Shown in pieces: positions 8,882-18,758 of a DNA stretch of 64,000 nucleotides (within the stretch, counting starts at the first letter, position 1; each line of letters starts with the position of its first letter). The stretch is from an uncultured Draconibacterium sp. (GTDB lineage Bacteria; Bacteroidota; Bacteroidia; Bacteroidales; Prolixibacteraceae). The notes beneath the pieces are model-generated. The model did no database searches, had not been told where the DNA came from, and saw only the letters and a program-made list of their open reading frames with translations. The stretch covers positions 98,501 to 162,500 of the forward strand of contig NZ_OY776414.1 of assembly GCF_963675585.1 (NCBI RefSeq), given 5' to 3'. The translations under genes were made by a program, and so were the position numbers.

Positions 8882-9076
8882 ATTCTTAATTCATTAATCT
8901 TCAATGTATTTTTTTGTAAGATCATCTATTGTCATGATATTTTTTTAATCAACGAGTAACTGTTTTTTTGAGACAGCCTAATTTACATCATATTTTTTAC
9001 TCTCCAGAGCTTCCAACAGTGAAAACGACTTCGATTTCTCTCCCAAAACGTGATTATCGAAAGAATCCACTACTGC

Positions 9077-9130
9077 TCTACAGGAGGGTGAACGTACCAG
9101 GATTGGTACGAAATAAAATCGTCATCCGGC
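9077..9130. repeat. Repeat module B, right copy
   Basis: About 53 bases match 7601-7653 with a few substitutions (shared core GTGAACGTACCAGGATTGG, ending CGTCATCCGGC). It sits about 200 bases upstream of the RhuM start on the minus-strand reading. Confidence 0.75.
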
Positions 9131-9172
9131 ATTCTTCTAACGTATTATATCGCGATTTTTCGTTTATCATGC

Positions 9173-9211
9173 ATTTGCGATTTACTACCAATTTCGTAGT
9201 TAAACGCAAAT
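9173..9211. other. Imperfect inverted repeat (hairpin)
   Basis: ATTTGCGATTTACTA pairs with TAGTTAAACGCAAAT (13 of 15 positions) around a 9-base loop. There is no T-run that would make it a clear terminator. Confidence 0.5.
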
Positions 9212-9363
9212 TGATACAATTAATTATTAATACAAAAAAAATCAATAGCGGAACCCAGTGGTAAAGCCCCGGGGAATTATTCAGATTAACCGCAATCGCG
9301 AATTGATGTTCAACATCAAATCCCACAAAAAGGTATTCCTACAAAGAATCACAAAAAGCTGAC

Positions 9364-9545
9364 TACCCCTTGCGCAGGACTTCTCCCGGCAAGGGCTCGG
9401 CCGCAGGTTCTCCGCTTGTAACAAACAGGTACCTCGGAAGCATCCGCAAAAACTGTAACAAGCGGAAATCGGGTTTAAAAAAATAATACATGGAAATAAG
9501 TATTTTAGTCCGGTTGGATTACCGGAACAATTATGATTATTTGAT
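9364..9545. repeat. Repeat module A, right copy
   Basis: This matches 7402-7580 with small differences, from GCGCAGGACTT to TATGATTATTTGAT. The intervening 9212-9363 and the following 9546-9948 show no supported gene. Confidence 0.75.
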
Positions 9546-9948
9546 GGCTATATTCTATCCCTTATTGATTACTTAAGCGATTCAATTATAAAATATTAGA
9601 ATACCTTAAGCTCAGAAAGTGTTGAAAGAATAATTGCATTCTTAATATGCCAATTAGTCACCTCATTTGATGCAAATCAAGACCACTTATAATGAAATTA
9701 TGGCAGAAACATTTTATAATATGTTGTGGCATTGTTATTGAGAAACAGCCTAACTGAACCAATGCTCTTTCTCTGTGAGAAAAACGAAATATGAATTTCG
9801 GTATTGAAAACAATCGCTAACGGTTGAACTTGAAACTGATCTGACTTCCAACGAGTGATCTCACGTCACTGGAATATGTTTTAAACCTTCTTCATATTTT
9901 CAGATTATTTACAAATCATTTTTTATAACCAAAAAAAACTGAAAGACA
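9546..9948. other. Intergenic stretch upstream of the Cys-rich small protein
   Basis: No reading frame is convincing here. The last ~60 bases before 9949 are very AT-rich and probably contain the promoter and leader of the small gene. Confidence 0.4.
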
Positions 9949-10155
9949 ATGGCTCTTTACTATGTAAACAAAAATGCTCAGGCTAATGGCGATCATGAAG
10001 TACATACAGGTAGTTGTTCGTACTTACCAGCAGCAGAGAACCGAATTTACTTAGGTTCTTTTGCTAATTGTGCTGAGGCTGTAAAAGCAGCGAAAAGTTA
10101 TTACAGCCAGGTAAACGGTTGTTATTACTGTAGTCGCCCATGTCATACTGGGTAA
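9949..10155 (+). CDS. Small Cys-rich protein, function unknown
   Basis: This 68-residue protein starts MALYYVNKNAQANGDHEVH and ends NGCYYCSRPCHTG. Cysteines are at 23, 41, 58, 61 and 65, and His at 16, 20 and 66, giving a CxxC-x3-CH tail that could bind zinc. I recall similar short proteins, with a GDHEVH start, a GSCSYLP middle and an NGC-CC end, as widespread hypothetical proteins; I know of no function. It has no signal peptide. A good terminator follows 25 bases after the stop, so it is a monocistronic, probably expressed gene on the strand opposite to its neighbours. Confidence 0.75.
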   Translation: MALYYVNKNAQANGDHEVHTGSCSYLPAAENRIYLGSFANCAEAVKAAKSYYSQVNGCYYCSRPCHTG

Positions 10156-10180
10156 ATAAGTGAACATATCTTGGAATATT

Positions 10181-10217
10181 AGACCGCTACACTATTATGT
10201 TGCGGTCTTTTATTTTA
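10181..10217 (+). terminator. Rho-independent terminator of the Cys-rich gene
   Basis: AGACCGC and GCGGTCT form the stem, extended by partly paired inner bases, and are followed by TTTATTTT. Confidence 0.75.
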
Positions 10218-10290
10218 GAATAACATCTTTTAGGTCATACCTACCGGCCATGGCTACATCTTTTTTTATGGAGTCTATTAAATAAACTGA

Positions 10291-10370
10291 AGGCTCCAAA
10301 AGAACGGATTCAATCCGATCGAATTGCACACCGAGCGCATCCCTAAGTCTCGGGATGCCTGAAAGTGAAG
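10291..10370. repeat. Downstream repeat C, copy 2
   Basis: GGCTCCAAAAGAACGGATTC and GAATTGCACACCGA are shared with copy 3 at 11639-11754. It ends with a TCCC..GGGA-type palindrome (near 10340-10357) just 3' of the broken RhuM gene. Confidence 0.65.
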
Positions 10371-10393
10371 AGACGGCCTGTGTTGGCATCCTA

Positions 10394-11420
10394 TTACTTT
10401 TTTTTCTTTTTGTTTTCCAACTTTTTCAATCCTTCTTCCAACTGTTTCATTTCCTGTACATCTTCAATCTCAATCCGATTTTTTCGGTATTTCTCATATT
10501 CCGTTTCCGCCAGTTCTTTTGCCATTTTCGCCGAAATTGTCCCGGCATGTTCCAGAATTTCTCTATCATTCAAAGTCATGAAATCATTGAGTTTACGAAT
10601 CCAGTCTTTCATGTACATTGGTTTCCTGTTCCGGGCTTGCAACTCGGCAAACGAAAGATACTGGTCAACGATTAAATTCAGGTCTTTTAATTCATCTTCA
10701 TTCAGGTAGTTTTTAGCAATAGAAACATCGGTTTTCCTGATTTTTCCGTGAGGTGCATTTTCTCCCGATAATTATCGGGATTAACCCCATATTTTGTTTT
10801 CCGGAATCAACACGTTTGTAAATGATTTCCGATGCTGTGTGTCCGTGAATTGCCCAGTGCATTTTGTTTTGCACCGATTTGAAAAACAACTGGCTTTCCT
10901 CTGTTGTCGGGTCGTAATCAATGGCAGTGGTATAAATGTCTTTAATTTTTGCATAGAAAATTTTCTCCGAACTACGAATGTCCCGGTTTCTTTCCAGCAG
11001 TTCATCAAAATATTTGTTGGTGTGCCCGGTTTCTTTTAAACGCTCATCGTTAAGTACAAACCCTTTTATCAAATATTCGCGAAGTTGTGTAGTTGCCCAA
11101 ATCCGGAATTGAGTTCCACGGTGCGACTTTACGCGGTAACCAACCGAAATTATTACATCGAGGTTATAAATCTTTAAATTGCGCTGAACCTCGCGTTTGC
11201 CCTCGGTTTGAACTGTCAAGTAATCCTTGACAGTTGCATTTTCCTGCAATTCGCCTTCCTCGAAAACATTTTTTATATGCAGGCTGATGTTTTGTTTTGT
11301 AGTTTGGAAAAGTTCTGCCATTTGAACCTGCGAAAGCCAAACGGTTTCATCATCCAACCTGACATCAATTTTGGTTTGTCCGTCTTCGGTTTGATAGAGT
11401 AGTATTTCTGAGTTATCCAT
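10394..11420 (-). pseudogene. Second RhuM-family gene, frameshifted at a palindrome
   Basis: The N-terminal part (MDNSEILLYQTEDGQTKIDV start at 11420) runs through the RhuM signatures YNLDVIISVGYRVKS and RNRDIRSSEKIFYAKI to KQNMGL. There the perfect palindrome TCCCGATAATTATCGGGA (10763-10780) intervenes and the frame is lost. In another frame the protein resumes as GKIRKTDVSIAKNYLNEDEL, then FAELQARNRKPMYMKDWIRKL, ending in a Lys-rich tail at 10394. The intact copy at 7892-8881 has NFKGSYITQKDVGIAKNYL at this position. The palindrome seems to have inserted into or replaced part of the gene. As sequenced it cannot make a full protein. Confidence 0.85.
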
Positions 11421-11638
11421 TTCTTGATAGAATTAAATTTAATCCATCATTAATTTGTCCCTTCCTAATCGAGGTATATATATGAAGTTTCTTGCTTACC
11501 GTAAGTGCGGTTTTTTTATATCGCACTGTATTCTTTTCGCGCTGTTCTATCTTCCGAATGTTTATATATAGTAAAAGCTTTAGGTCTGCCTTTTATTCAA
11601 TTTTAGGGAAGCTTATCAATGAGTTAATTATTCAGAAA

Positions 11639-11754
11639 TTTGTCTATTCATTTACTGATCTCCTATTACAGGGAAACAGGCTCCAAAGAATGGATTCAAT
11701 TCTGCCGAATTGCACACCGATCACATCCCGAAGTTTCGGGAGGCGCGAGCGGAG
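11639..11754. repeat. Downstream repeat C, copy 3
   Basis: This longest copy runs from TTTGTCTATTCATTTACTG through GGATTCAATTCTGCCG to the near-palindrome TCCCGAAGTTTCGGGA and GCGCGAGCGGAG. It lies about 60 bases beyond the stop of the NACHT gene. The whole 11421-11815 gap holds no other supported feature. Confidence 0.7.
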
Positions 11755-11815
11755 ATTACTCCTTAAACAAATTTGGTTGTGTGGCTGATATGTGCGTTTG
11801 CTTAATGTGCATGGC

Positions 11816-14800
11816 TTAGGTGGTTATTAATGATTGTATCTTTATTAAAGCAGTTTCAATATTATAATTTATATTTTCATTACTATAATATTTTTCTTTA
11901 ATTCCTTCAATTGGTCTGTTTAAAAATTCAACATTTTCCAGGACACCTTTCTTTTCAACAATAAATGACTTCATACGTGCTATTACAATAGAGTAATTTT
12001 CTTTTGAAGCAAGCGCCAAATTCTCTAAGCCATTTACTACTAAACTCCACAACCTATCAAAACTATGTTCAGATGTTATACTAGAGTCATATGATAATTC
12101 TAATAGTTCGATTAAGTAAGGTAAAGCTTTAATGTCATTAAAATGAGATAAACCTTGTCCATGTTGACTAAACGGATTTTGCTTATGACTCTTAATCCAG
12201 TCAATAGACCTTTTAAGACCTAATATCTGTTTTGTTGTAATGAGTAAATTATTTACTAATCTATTCTCATTTACATCTAAATCTGACTCAGAATATGCCA
12301 CTAATTTTGCAACAACAAATGAAGCTTCATCATTTTGAATAAGTTTATCAAATAGATGTATTTTCACATTAAACTCAAGTTCGTCGCACAGATCTTTTAA
12401 TCCCATAATCCCCTCTTTATATTTAAAGAACAAATCAATTATTGAGTTTTTGTCGTATTCTTCATCATCTGCGATGAGTAAGTTTTGTAAGATTGTAGGA
12501 TAACATTGACTTAAATTATTTATTAAGGCGAACTCTACATGAGCCTTGTAAATGGAAAAATGGGCAATTTTTTGTGAGATAATATTTTCAACAACCCTAG
12601 CTTTAACTAATTCTATATCACTTACTGATTTTATAATATAATCAAATTGAATGGTTTCCATTCCAATCAATTCACCAAATGCAAATAAAAGCATATCAAG
12701 CAATATGACTTCTTTACATTCGAATCCAAATTTCTTCATGAAAAAAGTGAGATAACAAGCATAATTGTTAATTGAAAATCTTTTCTCATCTTCTTTTGTT
12801 ACAGCTCTTTTGAAATCAATAACTCCGATATATTTTTCGAACCAACTTTTAATTTCATTAATTTGTTTTTCACTAATTTCCAGAGAATCATTGTTTTTAA
12901 TTCTGTGATATTTTTCTTCAATAAAATAACGTTCCACATTATTTTTATTCGTAAACCATTCTTCTATATTTTTTTTGTGAGCTATTTTTGAATCTCTAGC
13001 AAAATCACGAACAAAATCTAGTGCGGAATTAACAAATACTTCTTCCATCTCCTGCGGAATTGATTTTGTTTTCGTAATATCCCAAAGTTCGTCCCAAGTT
13101 AAAGATACCTTATCACCAAAAACTCTTAATGCCTCTTCCTTAAATGCTTCAACATCAAAAAGTAAATTAAACGAAGCTTGAGCTCGCTTATTCCAAATTT
13201 CATCCCAATCGATTTGTTCTGGCAATTCAATCTTAATATCAGTTTGTTTATGCACCGCTTCTTTATACAATTCTGCTAGATCAATATCTTCGTTCCTAAT
13301 ATCCCAATAAAGCCTTCGTGTAAAATTATTTGAAATATAATTGCTTAGATTTTGTTCTATTACCTGGTTGAAATTATTTACATTGATAAAGCTTGACAAA
13401 AGAGCATAATAAGAATGGTTCTCATCTTTTGTTTTAATTAATTCCAATGTTGTTTCAAATGCTTTCTGCTCTGTTTTTGTTTTAACAAAAAAGTCTTTAA
13501 CTATTTTGGCAACATTATTTGACCAACGTCTACAGAAATGATGCATCAGTTTGAATACATAATCAAATATTTCTTGTTCTGTTACATAGATTCCGATACA
13601 ATTAGCGATTATGCTCTTAAATACCTTATCGCTGTCATATTCCCTTTCAAGATAATTTTCAGAAATACAAAATTCAAGGATTAATTTAAGAGAATTAAAA
13701 GTCTTAAATTTTTTCAAACCTTCTCTTAGATTCCAACTTTCATCCCATAGACTAGTTTCCCCTCTTCCTTCATCTTTTGTCTTAAGTATACGGAAACCTT
13801 CTATGTAGTATTCTATGTAATTTTCAAAATCAATTGCTTCAATAAGAAATTTATACATTGCAGCTCTAATGTACCTTGCTTTCTTGTCTTGTGTTATTTC
13901 AAATACTTTACTTACGGTTTTTTTATCTGTATAGCCACACTTTCGAATAGTATTAATAGCTGTAAATACAAAATTTGAATCTTCAATCTGTTCCATTAGA
14001 ACATTTATTAATTGATTTTTAATTATTGTATTATCAGAAATATTGTTAAATGAAAATCCGCCTAGGACATTTAGGGCATTTAAACGCACGATACGAGACT
14101 CATCTGAGTCTATAGCAATATTAAAAATATATTTTATGCATTTCTCAGATTGTCCAAAATAAGCTAAATCCTTATCTCTAAATTTATTTGAGTCAATCCA
14201 AATCTTTAAGTGTCTATAATAATCGAAAATTTGAATAAAAATACTTTCCCTTAATTCTAATGATAGTTTCTCTCTTTCTACATTAACCAATACTTCTGAA
14301 TCATTTTTTATCAACCATTCAATTATTTCTTTTAATAAATCAGATTTTGAGTCTAGAATACTTATAAGTTGTGCGACTGTATTAAACCATGTTGGTAAAA
14401 CCTTTTCATATTCATTATATGAAATAAATGATTTTACTATCTCAAATGGTTGTTCCGATAATAATTCTGCACATAAAAATTCTTGAAAGTAATTATGTTC
14501 AAACTTCCACTTTGCTGCAACTCCTTCTCCCTTTTTAAAAACTGTGCAGTACTTCACCAGGTTAAAATCTGAAGTTTCCACAACAACCTTTCTTAAGTCT
14601 TGTTCGTCAATGGTTCTAGTTCCAATAACTTCCATTGAAAGTGAAATCTTTCGTAATAGATTTAGTGCCTTATACTTTTCATTATTCAGATTTACTGTTT
14701 CGACAAAATGACTTTCATCTAATTCTAAACGAGAATCTATAAATTCTCTAAATAATTCGACTCTACTAGAAATTAGTTTTTCGTTATGTTTTTCATAGTT

Positions 14801-15946
14801 CTTAAGAATGAGTTTTAAAAAAAATGGGTTATAAAGTAAATCTTCTAAATTATTATCATAAACCGCTTTTACAAAGGCTTCTCCATCGTAGGAATGGAAC
14901 TTTATAACATATGTCTTTACATCATTTAAAGTAAGCTCATTTATAAAGTAGGGTTGAAAATCTCGTAACGTTCCAACTTTATTATTAGATGGCAATTCAT
15001 AAAAATTGGTTCTACAACTAATTACAATTTTTGTTTTAGAATATTTTTGAGAGTACTGAGCTATCCTCCTTTTTGCATGATTGAATTGAGAAGGTTCTAT
15101 TTCATCAAGTCCATCAAGAAAAAGGATAATTTTGTTTTCGGGAACAGAATTCCACTCATTTGGTAAAATATCTTCAATTTTATCTTCCGGAAGGTATTTA
15201 TTTAAAGTAAGAAACATGGGATAATATTCATCTGATCTTGCAACTTCTATGGCTGTTTCTTTTAGTTCAATGGATTTCCCGGTTCCTGCACTTCCAAGTA
15301 GTACTATTTTTGATTCTTTTGAAAGCAATTCTTTTAAACTGATATTTTCTTCAGACTTTTCATTAAATAGGATCTTCTCTTCATTTATATTTTGGTAGTT
15401 TACAAGAGTTCTAGGAATGTATATTGGTTCATTTTCCAATTCATTAATAAAGAATGATTTTGGAATTGTTGTATTATTTTGGATTAAAGAAATTGGAACA
15501 AATTCTTTTGTATCCAAATTTCTCAATTCAAATCGTTTACTAAAATCAACTACTATTTCATCTATATTGTCAATTTTACCTTCCAATCGAGTTAATCGAC
15601 CGATGATATTTTGAAAATAATTATCTATTAATAGGTTATAAGCAACCTTATCACTCATTAACTCTAAGCGAAACAAATTCAAAAGTTCCTGTATATTCTT
15701 ATCAATTGATTTACTGCTTTCATATTCAGTTACAATTTGTTTCAATAAAGTTGTTCTACTTGCAATATGAACAGACTCTTTTCGTCGTATATCATCATTG
15801 ACAGTCCAATTATTAAGTGCGCGGTCAAAAGCATCTGCAACATATTTAACTATCGTTTTACGACCTGTTATTTTTTCTAAGATAGCCTTACCTGCTTCTG
15901 TTGTAATATTTGCCAGTATACTTATTAAAAAAGCTGTCATATTCAA
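11816..15946 (-). CDS. NACHT-domain STAND NTPase, probable antiphage or immune sensor
   Basis: This protein has 1376 residues. An N-terminal helical region (1-200) contains an uncharacterised effector or adaptor-like part. A NACHT P-loop ATPase follows, with Walker A GSAGTGKS at 218-225, Walker B IILFLDGLDE at 273-282 carrying the family's LDGLDE form, and a sensor-like VISCRTNFY at 308-316. The last ~800 residues are a helical, HEAT-like superhelix (for example RLNALNVLGGF) that would act as the target sensor. Bacterial NACHT proteins of this build protect against phages. No nuclease, protease or TIR motif is obvious in the N-terminus, so the effector is unclear. The gene stands alone, with a hairpin and a repeat upstream and repeat C downstream. 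Confidence 0.9.
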   Translation of the reverse strand: MNMTAFLISILANITTEAGKAILEKITGRKTIVKYVADAFDRALNNWTVNDDIRRKESVHIASRTTLLKQIVTEYESSKSIDKNIQELLNLFRLELMSDKVAYNLLIDNYFQNIIGRLTRLEGKIDNIDEIVVDFSKRFELRNLDTKEFVPISLIQNNTTIPKSFFINELENEPIYIPRTLVNYQNINEEKILFNEKSEENISLKELLSKESKIVLLGSAGTGKSIELKETAIEVARSDEYYPMFLTLNKYLPEDKIEDILPNEWNSVPENKIILFLDGLDEIEPSQFNHAKRRIAQYSQKYSKTKIVISCRTNFYELPSNNKVGTLRDFQPYFINELTLNDVKTYVIKFHSYDGEAFVKAVYDNNLEDLLYNPFFLKLILKNYEKHNEKLISSRVELFREFIDSRLELDESHFVETVNLNNEKYKALNLLRKISLSMEVIGTRTIDEQDLRKVVVETSDFNLVKYCTVFKKGEGVAAKWKFEHNYFQEFLCAELLSEQPFEIVKSFISYNEYEKVLPTWFNTVAQLISILDSKSDLLKEIIEWLIKNDSEVLVNVEREKLSLELRESIFIQIFDYYRHLKIWIDSNKFRDKDLAYFGQSEKCIKYIFNIAIDSDESRIVRLNALNVLGGFSFNNISDNTIIKNQLINVLMEQIEDSNFVFTAINTIRKCGYTDKKTVSKVFEITQDKKARYIRAAMYKFLIEAIDFENYIEYYIEGFRILKTKDEGRGETSLWDESWNLREGLKKFKTFNSLKLILEFCISENYLEREYDSDKVFKSIIANCIGIYVTEQEIFDYVFKLMHHFCRRWSNNVAKIVKDFFVKTKTEQKAFETTLELIKTKDENHSYYALLSSFINVNNFNQVIEQNLSNYISNNFTRRLYWDIRNEDIDLAELYKEAVHKQTDIKIELPEQIDWDEIWNKRAQASFNLLFDVEAFKEEALRVFGDKVSLTWDELWDITKTKSIPQEMEEVFVNSALDFVRDFARDSKIAHKKNIEEWFTNKNNVERYFIEEKYHRIKNNDSLEISEKQINEIKSWFEKYIGVIDFKRAVTKEDEKRFSINNYACYLTFFMKKFGFECKEVILLDMLLFAFGELIGMETIQFDYIIKSVSDIELVKARVVENIISQKIAHFSIYKAHVEFALINNLSQCYPTILQNLLIADDEEYDKNSIIDLFFKYKEGIMGLKDLCDELEFNVKIHLFDKLIQNDEASFVVAKLVAYSESDLDVNENRLVNNLLITTKQILGLKRSIDWIKSHKQNPFSQHGQGLSHFNDIKALPYLIELLELSYDSSITSEHSFDRLWSLVVNGLENLALASKENYSIVIARMKSFIVEKKGVLENVEFLNRPIEGIKEKYYSNENINYNIETALIKIQSLITT

Positions 15947-15970
15947 TTTTTCTTTTGTACGATTGATAAA

Positions 15971-16028
15971 ATTTGGCTCCTTACAAGCTTAAGTATTAGC
16001 ATGTGTGTAGCTTGTAAATGAGCCAAAT
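15971..16028. promoter_or_regulatory. Long inverted repeat upstream of the NACHT gene
   Basis: ATTTGGCTCCTTACAAGCT (15971-15989) pairs with AGCTTGTAAATGAGCCAAAT (16009-16028) with only a one-base bulge and a mismatch, around a ~19-base loop. It begins 24 bases upstream of the NACHT start codon. It could be a leader hairpin, an operator, or an end of a mobile unit. Confidence 0.65.
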
Positions 16029-16051
16029 ATTCGAGGGTCTTTTCAGCATGA

Positions 16052-16183
16052 AGCACAACGGTTGGTACATGTTTTCAGTATTGATTTTGGAGGGAGTTCC
16101 TGTCCAAAAAACACGGAACTGCGACACGAGAATCCAGCGAACGACACACCTCGAAACCCGCGATGTAATTTATAATTGTTGTA
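16052..16183. repeat. Repeat D, copy 1 (attC-like spacer)
   Basis: About 132 bases, with outer ends GCACAACGGTTGGTAC and AATTGTTGTAC and the inner block GAACTGCGACACGAGAATC. Copy 2 is at 19626-19760. It lies just beyond the stop of the abortive-infection gene on the minus-strand reading. Confidence 0.7.
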
Positions 16184-17174
16184 CTCGGCATTCTTCATAA
16201 TGTCTTTTGGTAAAACTCTAAATCATTAATTTGAAATAAATTGTTCTTTATGAATAGGTTATTCAGTTCTGTGAATTCATGCGATTTATAAGCTACAGTG
16301 TCGAAGAGCTTAAAATCATATTCTGGTTCTCCAGTGGAGTCAACGTTATTACAAATTCTGAAATAGTGTTGAAGTAACAATTGCTCAGTTTTTAAATAAA
16401 ATTTTTTCTTGTATCTATCACTAAGAATGTCATTTTGTATTACTTCGTTAAGGAAAATGATGAGATTTTTATAGTTACGAATCAATGGAAATATGACTCC
16501 AAAACGTATTCTGCTTATTAGTTCCTCATTGTCACTTTCTGTTTTTGATAACTCAGAGCCTAAAAATAGCATGAACAAAGAGATGTAATTTGTTCCGTTA
16601 GATTCCGCTAATTGCTTTTTAAAATTGTCGGAGAATCCATCTGTGTCAAAATTAAAGGTTAGATTCTCAATATTAGTTTTTACCAATTCAAAATCCTGCA
16701 ATAATATATTATACTCGTTTATCGCTAATTGTCTTGAATTAAAAGTTTGACTGTCAGACAGTGTTCGTATTAATAGGATTACAGAAAATAAAGCAATTAC
16801 CGGAGTCAGTAAATTGCTAAACTTGGAACTGTCTAAACACAAGAAGAAATGATTCTGATTTAGCCATAGAACTGTTACAGACAATACAAGTAGATATTCC
16901 GGAACAAGCTGACCCCCTTCCAAGGCAGGAAAAATAGGCGTATTTTTTCATGACATTCCGGCGGATGCTGACCCCTTTCCGGGAAGAAAGAGGTTAAATT
17001 TTGCCCTGATTTGCAAAAAACCGGAGCATACTGACCCCCTGCCTCGGCTTTTTGCCAACAGAACCGGAGCATGTTGACCCCTTGGGACAGTTTCCGGGCA
17101 GAAAAACGGAGCATGCTGACCCCTCAGATTTTAGGTTTTGGTTAATTGGTGGTTTTAACTGCTAAAAAATAGAT

Positions 17175-18758
17175 ATGGCCGGAAAACCTAAAAGAATGAG
17201 TCAGGTAAAACAAATATTACAACTGTACAAGCAAGGCTATAAAATAAAGCCTATTGCGAAGAATTTAAGCATCAGCAAAAACACCGTAAAAAGTTATCTT
17301 GAAAAATACCGAAGTTCAAAACTAAGCCTTGATACCTTGCTGAAAATGGAAGACCATGATTTGGAAAAAGTCTTTCATCCTGGCAACCCGGCTTATAAGG
17401 ACGACCGGTTTGACATCCTCACAGATAACCTTGACTACTACACCAAAGAGCTGAAACGAGAAGGTGTTACCCGTAAGTTATTGTGGGAAGAATACCGGAT
17501 GTCCTATCCAGCCGGTTATAGTTTAAGCCAGTTTAGTTTCCATTTATCACAGCACCTGCTGACCAAAAGGCCATCGTTGGTGTTAAAACACGAGCCGGGG
17601 GAAAAACTGTTTGTTGACTTTGCGGGCAAAAAGCTATCGTACATCGACCGCGAAACCGGGGAAATAATCGAATGCCAGGTTTTTGTAGCCTGCTTGCCGT
17701 ACTCCGACTATGGCTTTTGCGTGGCTGTCCCAAGCCAGTCGACCGATGATTTTATACATGCCCTTACGCTATGTTTAGAAAGCCTGGGCGGGGCACCCAA
17801 AGCTTTGGTGCCGGACAACCTAAAAGCCGCTGTAACAAAAGCCAACCGGTACGAGCCCACAATAAACCGGGCACTGGAAGATTTTGCCAACCACTATAAT
17901 ATGGCAGTAGTCCCTGCCCGTGCGCGAAAACCGCAGGACAAGGCTTTGGTCGAGAACCAGGTGAAACTAATTTACAACCGGGTTTACGCACGAATACGCA
18001 ACCAGCAATTTTTTTCGCTCGGAGACCTGAATGCTGCCATAACAGAACATACGGCAAAGCATAACCAAACCCGCATGCAGAAACGGGATTACTGCCGACA
18101 GGAACACTTCCTGTCAAATGAAAAACACCTGCTGCAACCCCTGCCCGAAACGGCCTTTGAAATAAAGTACTACAAAGAATACAAACTGGCACAGAATAAC
18201 CATATTTACCTGGGACAGGACAAGCATTATTACAGTGCCCCATACCAGCATATCGGCAAAAAACTTAAAGTCGTTTACACAAGGTCTGTTGTCCGCATTT
18301 TTTCCGGTAACGACATGGTTGCCGTCCATAAACGGAGCTTTGTAAAAGGTGGTTATACTACCGACAAAAACCACCTGTGCTCCACCCATCAGCATTACCT
18401 GAACCGGAGCCCTGAATACTACCGGAACAAGGCATCTAAACTCTCCGGGGCCCTGGCCCGCCTGGTTGAGTTGATGTTTACACAAAACCGATACCCGGAA
18501 CACCTGTACCGTGGGTGCGACGGCTTGTTTAGCCTCTGGCGCAACACTCCCGCGGAAACCTTTGACAAAGCCTGCCAGATAGCCATCGAACACCAAAACT
18601 ACAGCTATAGGTTTGTACAAAACATCATAAAAAATAAAATGACAGAAACCGAAGAAGAAAAACCCGGCAAAGCCCTGCCGGAACACAACAACATAAGGGG
18701 CAAAGAATATTACAACAATCAATTACCATTTAAAATTTTAGTAAATGAACAACATTGA
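17175..18758 (+). CDS. istA: IS21-family transposase IstA
   Basis: This 527-residue transposase starts at MAGKPKRMSQVKQILQLYKQ with an N-terminal HTH (IKPIAKNLSISKNTVKSYL). The rve/DDE core follows: D148 in LFVDFAGKK, D214 in LVPDNLKAAV and E260 in ALVENQVK. The C-terminal part has the usual IS21 beta region (YSAPYQHIGKKLKVVYT). The length is normal. It overlaps istB by 14 bases, which fits translational coupling. It cuts and joins the IS ends with the help of the IstB ATPase. Confidence 0.95.
   Translation: MAGKPKRMSQVKQILQLYKQGYKIKPIAKNLSISKNTVKSYLEKYRSSKLSLDTLLKMEDHDLEKVFHPGNPAYKDDRFDILTDNLDYYTKELKREGVTRKLLWEEYRMSYPAGYSLSQFSFHLSQHLLTKRPSLVLKHEPGEKLFVDFAGKKLSYIDRETGEIIECQVFVACLPYSDYGFCVAVPSQSTDDFIHALTLCLESLGGAPKALVPDNLKAAVTKANRYEPTINRALEDFANHYNMAVVPARARKPQDKALVENQVKLIYNRVYARIRNQQFFSLGDLNAAITEHTAKHNQTRMQKRDYCRQEHFLSNEKHLLQPLPETAFEIKYYKEYKLAQNNHIYLGQDKHYYSAPYQHIGKKLKVVYTRSVVRIFSGNDMVAVHKRSFVKGGYTTDKNHLCSTHQHYLNRSPEYYRNKASKLSGALARLVELMFTQNRYPEHLYRGCDGLFSLWRNTPAETFDKACQIAIEHQNYSYRFVQNIIKNKMTETEEEKPGKALPEHNNIRGKEYYNNQLPFKILVNEQH

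Noticed and set aside
9173-9211. Hairpin as a terminator
   Set aside because: No T-run follows on either strand, so it is listed only as an inverted repeat.
8968-9326. Overlapping short frames on both strands
   Set aside because: They cover repeat module B and a hairpin; neither shows protein-like features.
16875-17114. 79-codon minus-strand frame at the IS21 left end
   Set aside because: It is translation of the repeated CCGGAGCATGCTGACCCC-type binding sites, not a gene.
17533-18722. Long antisense frames inside istA
   Set aside because: istA shows a full DDE transposase; the antisense frames are compositional shadows.
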